64,000 bases of DNA, from NCBI RefSeq assembly GCF_900116625.1, contig NZ_FPBE01000001.1, positions 868,001-932,000 of the forward strand, given 5' to 3'. The translations under genes and the position numbers were made by a program. The notes beneath the pieces were generated by a model. The model did no database searches. It saw only the letters and a list, made by a program, of their open reading frames with translations, and was not told the DNA's origin. This stretch comes from Idiomarina abyssalis (GTDB lineage Bacteria; Pseudomonadota; Gammaproteobacteria; Enterobacterales; Alteromonadaceae). This document shows positions 57,819 to 64,000 of this stretch, in pieces; position 1 is the first letter of the stretch; every line of letters begins with the position of its first letter.

Positions 57819-59469
57819 GATCATATTCAATATACAAGCAGCGCCCATTGTCGCGCCACTCGACGTGACTCGAAAAGTTCCTGATAAGCTGTAATCCTCG
57901 TCCGAAAGCCAGCGACTCATCTTCTTCTGTATCATTTACAGATTCATTGAAACCGTTTTCGCTGTTAGAGGACAGGCTAAAAGACAACAGGCTGCTCTTT
58001 GGCCGATACTCGATATCAATTTCTATCTCTACTCCTTCCAACTCTGCCAGTCGCTCTTCACGCGCCCGGTAGTACTCATCAAAGCCCTGGCCTGTCTGTT
58101 TTATTTCAGAATCAAGCTGAAGAAAACTGTGCTCCAGCGTGTTATTGAAGGCTTCGGCAAGCAATAAATATAAAGTTGTTTTATGTGCCCGGATACCTTC
58201 CAGATGGCTCAACGAATCGACCAGCTTAATAATTGGATCGCGCCCTCTAATTTCATCTTCTTTTAAATAGACTACCAACCGAAAAGGCAGATGCGTCACA
58301 TTTGTATCAGGGCTGATGACTGGCAAATTTGTTGGTGCACAATCCAGACACACCAATGAAACATCATCAAACTGCTCCTGCCCCTGCTGGAACTTTTGTA
58401 GAGCCGTTACCAGGCCGTCAAAATCGCGTTTGCACGCATAGCGTCGCAATAATTCTTCAAACCCATTCTCGGACAACCTTTGATCGTCCTGGTTTGTCAT
58501 TTCAACAACACCATCCGTATAAGTAATAAGACGGATACCCTTCTCAACAAAGCAGTGGCTGACCTGACTGCTAAATTCTTCAGGAGGTAAAATACCTAAC
58601 GCCATATGTTCCGGCGCCAAACGTTTTTCAACCTGACCAGCTTCATTAATCAACAGAGCGTCGGGAATTCCGCCGTTCCAATAGGTAAGGCGCTCGCCAT
58701 TTGCCGATAACTCCGCAACGAAAGCAGCGCAAAACATATCGTCAGGTAAGAGTTTAACCAGCTTGCGGTTAAACTCTTCAACCATATTAGCTATTGAAAG
58801 GCCTTTATCAGCCAAATCAAAAAAGGTTTGAGAAACGGGAAGAGCCCCTGTAGCCGGCGCCAAGCCGTGTCCGGTAAAGTCACCAACAAAAAGGTAAAAA
58901 TTGCCCAAGGGGCCGGCTTTAGTCAGAACTAAGTCGCCATTGAACTCACTGGCAGGCGCCAGATAGGTTTTCAGGAAAGGATATTGTGTTTCATTTTCCT
59001 GCAAAGCATTAGCCAGCATGTGACTGACAACGTTTTGCTCCCGCTCCATACGGTTTGAGTGATAAGCCAGCGCTTCATTTTTTCCTTTTAATGAATGACT
59101 GAGTTCACGAACCCGTGCGTGAGCATTCAACTTAGCCTGCAAAACCACAGGTTCGAAAGGCACGCTAATGAAGTCATCGCCGCCTGCTTCCAGACACTTC
59201 AGCAAGGTCTCCTGATCATCCAGTGCGGTAATAAATAAAATAGGTAAATGAACATCGCCACTCAAAGCCTTTAAACAGGGTGCGGTTTCAAACCCATCCA
59301 TAATAGGCATCATAACGTCCAGCAACACGACGTCCGGCTCCAGACCAGAGAAAACATCTATTGCCTCAATGCCGTTTGAAGCGCACCTTACCTGATGACC
59401 AAAACGCTTAATTAACCCGCTTAACATGACTTGATTTGCGGGTTGGTCATCAACAATTAAAACCTTCAT
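57799..59469 (-). CDS. CrsR/HsbR-like response regulator: receiver + PP2C phosphatase + RsbW-like kinase
   Basis: A 556-residue three-domain switch protein. Residues 1-120 are a receiver (KVLIVDDQP; phospho-Asp51 in LLDVMMPIMDG). About 190-380 is a PP2C/SpoIIE phosphatase (LFVGDFTGHGLAPATGA, YWNGGIPDALLI, ITYTDGVVEMTN). About 400-550 is an RsbW-like HATPase with the N box LLAEAFNNTLEH and GRGLQLI. This matches Shewanella CrsR and Pseudomonas HsbR, which phosphorylate or dephosphorylate a STAS partner and bind a sigma or anti-sigma factor. The STAS gene lies directly upstream with TAATG overlap. Confidence 0.9.
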   Translation of the reverse strand: MKVLIVDDQPANQVMLSGLIKRFGHQVRCASNGIEAIDVFSGLEPDVVLLDVMMPIMDGFETAPCLKALSGDVHLPILFITALDDQETLLKCLEAGGDDFISVPFEPVVLQAKLNAHARVRELSHSLKGKNEALAYHSNRMEREQNVVSHMLANALQENETQYPFLKTYLAPASEFNGDLVLTKAGPLGNFYLFVGDFTGHGLAPATGALPVSQTFFDLADKGLSIANMVEEFNRKLVKLLPDDMFCAAFVAELSANGERLTYWNGGIPDALLINEAGQVEKRLAPEHMALGILPPEEFSSQVSHCFVEKGIRLITYTDGVVEMTNQDDQRLSENGFEELLRRYACKRDFDGLVTALQKFQQGQEQFDDVSLVCLDCAPTNLPVISPDTNVTHLPFRLVVYLKEDEIRGRDPIIKLVDSLSHLEGIRAHKTTLYLLLAEAFNNTLEHSFLQLDSEIKQTGQGFDEYYRAREERLAELEGVEIEIDIEYRPKSSLLSFSLSSNSENGFNESVNDTEEDESLAFGRGLQLIRNFSSHVEWRDNGRCLYIEYDLSLPSA

Positions 59470-59774
59470 TAAGCGATAACAAACATCTTATCAAAGCGCG
59501 AAATATCAAGAATCCGGCGTACGTCAGGCTTAGCATTCACTAACTGGATACCTTTGACACTGCTACCTAAAGATTTACGCATATTAAGCAACATGCCCAG
59601 CGCAGAACTGTCTAAATAGTCCGTTTCCCTCAAATCAATAATAACCGTGGGTTGGGAATCACCAATATGACTGTAGGCCTGGCGAAACTCCTGAACCAGA
59701 CTAAAATCAAATTTACCTTTTATGGCAATAACTAACTGCTTATCATCATTTGAAAAATCGCGACTAACGCTCAT
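59469..59774 (-). CDS. STAS-domain anti-sigma factor antagonist (CrsA/HsbA-like)
   Basis: A 101-residue STAS protein. The conserved switch region is VIIDLRETDYLDSSALGMLL, with Ser56/Ser57 as the likely phosphorylated position. ATG 59774 is used because AAGGGGGA lies just upstream; the earlier in-frame ATG at 59804 has no such site. It overlaps the CrsR-like gene by one base, so the kinase/phosphatase and its substrate are coupled. In Shewanella the corresponding pair controls sigma-S availability; that role is inferred here. Confidence 0.9.
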   Translation of the reverse strand: MSVSRDFSNDDKQLVIAIKGKFDFSLVQEFRQAYSHIGDSQPTVIIDLRETDYLDSSALGMLLNMRKSLGSSVKGIQLVNAKPDVRRILDISRFDKMFVIA

Positions 59775-59875
59775 ACTTCCCCCTTTTTTTAATGAGCTTA
59801 ACACAGATTTTCTGATTGAGTTTATCTGCTGAATACCCTACTCTTTCGGACACAATAAATCCTAGTTATTTTATT

Positions 59876-60670
59876 ATGGCTATAGCCTTCGACGAACTGC
59901 GTATTTTGCTCATCGAACCATCCGATGTGCAACGAAAAGTCATTACTCAACACCTGAATCAAGCAGGTATTCAGCATACCCGCGGCGCTTCAACCATTGC
60001 AGAAGCCAAAGAAGAAATACTTCGTTGGCAACCTGATATTGTTACCAGTGCTATGTATTTTTCCGACGGTACTGCCCATGAGCTGATTCAGTTTATTAAC
60101 GCTAAGGACTTAAAAGATACCTTACACTTTATGTTGGTGTCATCTGAACATCGCGCGGATCAACTCGAACAGTTCAAGCAAGCAGGTATTATTGCCATTT
60201 TACCCAAACCTTTTACGCCGGATCAGCTGCAACGAGCCATAACCGCCACCATGGATATGATGGAGCCGGAACCACTGCACCTTGAGCTCTATGATATCGA
60301 AGACTTAAGAGTGTTAATTGTGGACGACAGTATGACCTCGCGACATGTTCTGCGCCGTGTATTTGAAAACCTTGGTGTTGAAAGCTTTGTTGAAGCGGAG
60401 AACGGACAGCAAGCCATTGATATTCTGGCAGAACACCAGTTTGATTTAATTGTCACCGACTTTCATATGCCACAAGTGAACGGTAGCGAACTGACGCAAT
60501 ACATTCGTAACAGTTCAGCGCATGCTCATACACCGGTACTCATGGTTACAGCCCGCGCCAATGAGCCTCAACTAGCCAATGTGAAGCAAAGTGGCGTTGA
60601 TGCCCTGACGGATAAGCCATTTGAACCGGCAACGCTAAGAGCTCTTATAGCGCGCTTGCTAAATAGCTAA
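59876..60670 (+). CDS. Two-receiver response regulator, first receiver degenerate
   Basis: A 264-residue protein made of two receiver domains and no output domain. Receiver 1 (about 1-130) keeps the fold, and ends ILPKPF, but the phospho-acceptor position reads PDIVTSAMYF, with Ala/Ser where Asp is expected. Receiver 2 (about 140-264) is intact: VLIVDDSMTSRHVLRRVF, phospho-Asp in IVTDFHMPQVNG, and Lys in TDKPFEP. ATG 59876 is the likely start though no strong ribosome site is seen; an in-frame ATG at 59816 adds 20 residues. It diverges from the STAS gene across 101 bases. A clear terminator follows. Confidence 0.88.
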   Translation: MAIAFDELRILLIEPSDVQRKVITQHLNQAGIQHTRGASTIAEAKEEILRWQPDIVTSAMYFSDGTAHELIQFINAKDLKDTLHFMLVSSEHRADQLEQFKQAGIIAILPKPFTPDQLQRAITATMDMMEPEPLHLELYDIEDLRVLIVDDSMTSRHVLRRVFENLGVESFVEAENGQQAIDILAEHQFDLIVTDFHMPQVNGSELTQYIRNSSAHAHTPVLMVTARANEPQLANVKQSGVDALTDKPFEPATLRALIARLLNS

Positions 60671-60688
60671 GTTAGGATGTCTGAAATG

Positions 60689-60724
60689 AAAAGCCCCTGT
60701 CGTAAATGACAGGGGCTTTTTTGT
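60689..60724 (+). terminator. Strong intrinsic terminator after the two-receiver gene
   Basis: AAGCCCCTGTC and GACAGGGGCTT form an 11-pair stem with a six-base loop, followed by a run of U (TTTTTTG). Adenines on the 5' side make it usable for the minus-strand amidohydrolase transcript too. Confidence 0.9.
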
Positions 60725-60746
60725 TTGCCTAACTAAAACATTGTCT

Positions 60747-62048
60747 TTATTCAGATGGTTTCTGGCGATACTTCTCGTAGAGTTCCGTATGGCGGCTACT
60801 TAAGCTCACTTTGCGTCCGTCAATATAAAGGTGCGTTAACTTTTGCCCAATAGGGTCTAGTAAGTCACCTTCCGATACACTAAGTGAGGCACTTTTCCCG
60901 ACTTCCAGCGAGCCCAGTTTATCCGCAACCCCAAGAATCTCTGCAGGTTTCAATGTGATTGCCGCGAGCGCTTGTTGCTGATCCAGACCAAATGCGACTG
61001 CATTACCAGCCGCAAAAGGCAAGTTACGCACGTCCCAATAGCCAGGGTAAGAAATCGCAAAGTTCACTCCCGCTTCTGCAAGTCGAGCCGGTGATGAAAA
61101 GTCTTGATCATAACCTTCATCGTCACGACCTGGCAGACCATATGGAGAGCCAAAAACAACCGGAACATTCAGCTCGGCGAGTTCGTCGGCAATACGCCAC
61201 GCATCTCTGGCGCCCATCAATACCAAGTCAAACCCATATTCCTGAGCGGTATCAATGGCCTGCTCCAACTGACGCTTGTCATCAGCATGAACATACAGCT
61301 TTTTACTGCCATCAAACAGTCCCAGCATAGCTTCCCAGCGCTGGTCTAAGTCAATAGCGCGATCAGCCTGCTTGGCGTCGTAGTAAGCTTTAGCATCGGC
61401 AAATACTTTCATCAGCTTCTGCCGATTTTCTTCATTGGCTTTACGCTGCTCTTCGGCAGAACGACGTTCCCACCAGGTATTAACAACGTATGTCCGTGGC
61501 CAGGAAATGTGTACGCCCAGCTCACCGGCAACCAGCGCATCCTGGTAATTCCAGCCATCGAGGTGCATTAACGACGACTGACCAGCCACAAGCGAGCCTT
61601 CAGGCGCTACCTGAGCATGAGTAATGCCGTGATAACGTACGGTCGGTATAATTTCCGAGTCGGCGTTAAACGCAATATGCCCTGCTACTTCCGGGTGAAT
61701 GTCACCCACTTCGCGAGCATCTCGTGTAGCGCGTACCGCTTCAATTTCATTCAAACCAATTGTTGTATCCATTGCAATAACACCCGGATAAACGTGTTTT
61801 CCTGAAATATCAATAACCTCGGCACCTTGGGGAATACTAACATCACGACCAATAGCGGTAATTTTCCCATTCTCGAAAACTAAGTCTGAGTCGGTTAGTA
61901 CGCCATTAGATACCGTGTGCAGAGTTCCTCCCTGAAGCACAACAGGAGCCTGCTGCTTTTCACCCGGAACTTCATCATGTGCCATTGCACTATTCAGCGT
62001 CAGCGCACTAACTAATGCGGCACTAACAGTGGTAAGTAGTTTATTCAT
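60747..62048 (-). CDS. Exported amidohydrolase-family protein lacking the HxH metal motif
   Basis: A 433-residue protein with a signal peptide (NKLLTTVSAALVSALTLNSAMA). The fold is amidohydrolase: an N-terminal beta sandwich (GGTLHTVSNGVLTDSDLVFE), and at the end LAAITLKPAEILGVADKLGS with LEVGKSASLSV. However, the segment that should read PGxIDxHxH is VYPGVIAMDTTIGLNEIE, without histidines, and the late metal-binding Asp is replaced in ISYPGYWDVRNLP. It is translationally coupled (TAATG) to the larger amidohydrolase upstream. It may be a non-catalytic partner, or use other metal ligands. Confidence 0.85.
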   Translation of the reverse strand: MNKLLTTVSAALVSALTLNSAMAHDEVPGEKQQAPVVLQGGTLHTVSNGVLTDSDLVFENGKITAIGRDVSIPQGAEVIDISGKHVYPGVIAMDTTIGLNEIEAVRATRDAREVGDIHPEVAGHIAFNADSEIIPTVRYHGITHAQVAPEGSLVAGQSSLMHLDGWNYQDALVAGELGVHISWPRTYVVNTWWERRSAEEQRKANEENRQKLMKVFADAKAYYDAKQADRAIDLDQRWEAMLGLFDGSKKLYVHADDKRQLEQAIDTAQEYGFDLVLMGARDAWRIADELAELNVPVVFGSPYGLPGRDDEGYDQDFSSPARLAEAGVNFAISYPGYWDVRNLPFAAGNAVAFGLDQQQALAAITLKPAEILGVADKLGSLEVGKSASLSVSEGDLLDPIGQKLTHLYIDGRKVSLSSRHTELYEKYRQKPSE

Positions 62049-64000
62049 TAGTGTTGTCCTCCGTGCTGATGCCCTTTACCGGTAAAGTGATCCAGCCAAA
62101 AATCATGCTCAGTATCACAATGCCAGGTTGGCTGTTCCGGTTTATAACCATCTTTAGCGCCCTGCTTAGCATCATCACCTGCTGCTAAAACTTTCTGGAT
62201 AAGTGCGTTTTTCTCTTCTTTAACGGCTTGCTGACGTTGCTTGTCCAGCTCACGATCAAAGAACTTACGACCATTTATCCAAGTCTGCTCTGCGCGGGCA
62301 TACGCACTTAAAGGATAATGACTCCATAAAACAAAGTCGGCGTGCTTGCCTTTTTCGACAGAGCCGACATAGTTATCAACTTTTAGCTGTTTGGCCGGGT
62401 TAATCGTCACCATTTTCAGCGCTTCGTGTGGCTCCATACCGCAGTAACGAACTGACTTAGCTGCTTCAGTATTCAAACGGCGCTGCAAGTCGTTGCTGTC
62501 CGAGTTAATACTGGTTAATACGCCACGCTCTTTCATCAAACACGCGTTATGTGGAATAGCGTCGTAAACTTCAAACTTATACGCCCACCAGTCAGCAAAA
62601 GTTGAACCGCTGGCACCATGTGCAGCCATTTCATCAGCAACTTTGTAGCCTTCAAGAATGTGGGTGAAGGTATCCAGCGTGAAGCCAAAATCCTCAGCCA
62701 CTTCCATTAACATCAGAATTTCTGAAGCAACGTAAGAGTGAGCATGAACAAAGCGTTCACTGTTTAAAATCTCCAATAGCGTATCCAGGCGATAGTCCGG
62801 ACGTGGAGCAGAAACCTTATTACGCTCCGAACGGCTCATACGGTCATAAGCTTGTTTACGCTGCTGGTACTCAAGTGCAGCCTGGAAAGCATCGCGCATG
62901 ATAGTCTCAACACCCAGTCGAGTTTGTGGGTAGCGAACCGTCATATTGTCGCCCCAGTTACTCTGCTTAACGTTCTCACCTAATGCGAATTTAATCGACT
63001 CCGGTGCAGCATCAAACTTCATGATATTGGCATCGGTACCCCAGCGTAGTTTAATAACCTGCGCCTGGCCCCCAATTGGGTTGGCTGAACCATGAAGCAA
63101 TTGCGCCATAGTTGTACCACCGGCCAACGAGCGATAGATGTGAATATCGTCAGGGTTAACCACGTCACCAATTCTGACCTCCGAAGTCACAGCCTCGGAA
63201 CCTTCGTTCACACCACCTTCTATAGCAATGTGCGAATGCTCATCGATGATGCCCGGAGTTAAATGCATGCCTGCACCGTCAATTTCTGTGACGCCGGAAG
63301 GAGCCGACAGGTTATCGCCTATAGCCGCAAACTCACCGTTTCGGACCAAGACATCCGTCTCTTCCAAAATGCCATCATCAGTGGCTGTCCATACAGTTAC
63401 GTTGCGAATAAGCACATCCTGACGCTCTGGCAAGCCATCCAGACCATAAGCAACATTAGGGAAAGTCAGCTCACTGACGTATTCAACCTGGCTACCTTCT
63501 TCTGGAGTTTCAGTGGCACCTTCAGGTGCATCCATCTGCGCCTGTAAGGTTACTTCTTCACCCGCTGGAGAAACCGCCGTTACAGCAAATGTTTGCTGTG
63601 CCTCAGGCACTAGCTTAAAGCGCCAGCTACCCGCAGGCTCTATGTCCAGGTCAGCAACAAAGGATAAAGACTCCGTGCCCGACTGAACATTACGCAACCC
63701 ACTAGACTGCTCACCAACGTTCACTTCACCAGTAAGCACTGGACCTGGCTTAATCGAGATTTCAACATCGCGATCATTCCAGTCGATAGTGTAAGTGCCA
63801 ACAAAGTCGACTTTATCTCTGGATACCAGTTCGTTTTCTTCACCCTGTAACCAGACCGACTGAATGGTACCGTCTTCGAACAAATCGCCTTTTACCATGA
63901 CAAAGTCGGCCATATAGCCTTGTGCCAGCTTACCCACTTTGTCTTCGACACCTGCAATTTTTGCCGGGACCGTTGTTAAAGCAGCTAGAGCTTTGTCTTC
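62048..64000 (-). CDS. Amidohydrolase family protein, exported type (5' end outside window)
   Basis: The open frame continues past base 64000, so only the C-terminal 650 residues or so are seen. The visible part starts within the C-terminal edge of one amidohydrolase-like module (GVEDKVGKLAQGYMADFVMVKGD), followed by a beta-rich linker, then a full second module. That module has the intact metal site LTPGIIDEHSHIAIEGG, SINSDSNDLQRRLNTEAAK and TINPAKQLKVDNYVGS with VEKGKHADFVLW. The tail is His-rich (HFTGKGHQHGGQH). So the complete protein probably has two amidohydrolase modules. Relatives include imidazolonepropionase- and prolidase-like exported enzymes. Substrate unknown. Confidence 0.88.
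   Translation of the reverse strand, partial: EDKALAALTTVPAKIAGVEDKVGKLAQGYMADFVMVKGDLFEDGTIQSVWLQGEENELVSRDKVDFVGTYTIDWNDRDVEISIKPGPVLTGEVNVGEQSSGLRNVQSGTESLSFVADLDIEPAGSWRFKLVPEAQQTFAVTAVSPAGEEVTLQAQMDAPEGATETPEEGSQVEYVSELTFPNVAYGLDGLPERQDVLIRNVTVWTATDDGILEETDVLVRNGEFAAIGDNLSAPSGVTEIDGAGMHLTPGIIDEHSHIAIEGGVNEGSEAVTSEVRIGDVVNPDDIHIYRSLAGGTTMAQLLHGSANPIGGQAQVIKLRWGTDANIMKFDAAPESIKFALGENVKQSNWGDNMTVRYPQTRLGVETIMRDAFQAALEYQQRKQAYDRMSRSERNKVSAPRPDYRLDTLLEILNSERFVHAHSYVASEILMLMEVAEDFGFTLDTFTHILEGYKVADEMAAHGASGSTFADWWAYKFEVYDAIPHNACLMKERGVLTSINSDSNDLQRRLNTEAAKSVRYCGMEPHEALKMVTINPAKQLKVDNYVGSVEKGKHADFVLWSHYPLSAYARAEQTWINGRKFFDRELDKQRQQAVKEEKNALIQKVLAAGDDAKQGAKDGYKPEQPTWHCDTEHDFWLDHFTGKGHQHGGQH

Overview
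This window looks like chromosomal housekeeping DNA from a marine gammaproteobacterium of the Alteromonadales, most likely Idiomarina or a close relative. This rests on gene content and gene order (dnaE-accA-tilS, smc-zipA-ligA, dnaQ/rnhA with gloB, a bkd operon, two AbgT transporters, exported peptidases and amidohydrolases) and on moderate GC. The assignment is inference; no rRNA is present to confirm it. There is no prophage, CRISPR array, insertion sequence or integron, and no gap longer than 300 bases without a gene.

Layout. 1-7159: two AbgT-family transporters (the first cut by the window edge, the second broken by a one-base frameshift at about 6355) flank a minus-strand run of rnhB, an iron/2-oxoglutarate-type dioxygenase, an exported 5'-nucleotidase and a Bcr/CflA efflux pump. 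7164-10825: a short-chain dehydrogenase, a VOC protein, a DUF3293 protein, an EamA permease whose 5' end also looks frameshifted, and a membrane-anchored EEP-fold protein. 10899-11060: a 162-bp palindromic repeat-like element. 11072-14829: the branched-chain 2-oxoacid dehydrogenase operon (bkdA1-bkdA2-bkdB) behind a palindromic operator-like site. 14990-21278: astE, a DUF599 membrane protein and an RND efflux pair. 21399-33842: a Kef-type antiporter, a diguanylate cyclase, tilS, accA, dnaE, a type II NADH dehydrogenase and an M3 lipoprotein peptidase. 34051-34300: two identical tRNA-Asp genes with a strong promoter.

34370-48394: a TIGR03503 protein, dnaQ and rnhA (divergent, overlapping promoters), a rhodanese, a YafS-like methyltransferase, gloB, mltD, a small periplasmic protein, ligA, zipA, smc and cysZ. 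48420-54887: rmuC and class I fumarase diverge from pabB-nudL; sdaA follows. 54910-60670: cysB, then a signalling neighbourhood with a soluble histidine kinase, an unknown membrane-anchored protein, a YciH/SUI1 factor, a CrsR/HsbR-type regulator with its STAS partner, and a two-receiver protein. 60747-64000: two coupled exported amidohydrolases, the second cut by the window edge.

Functional links. The bkd genes feed branched-chain amino acid carbon into acyl-CoA, and astE, sdaA, exported peptidases and amidohydrolases fit a life based on peptides and amino acids. The most system-like part is 56008-60670, where two-component and partner-switching proteins sit together. The most unusual DNA structure is the palindrome at 10899-11060.
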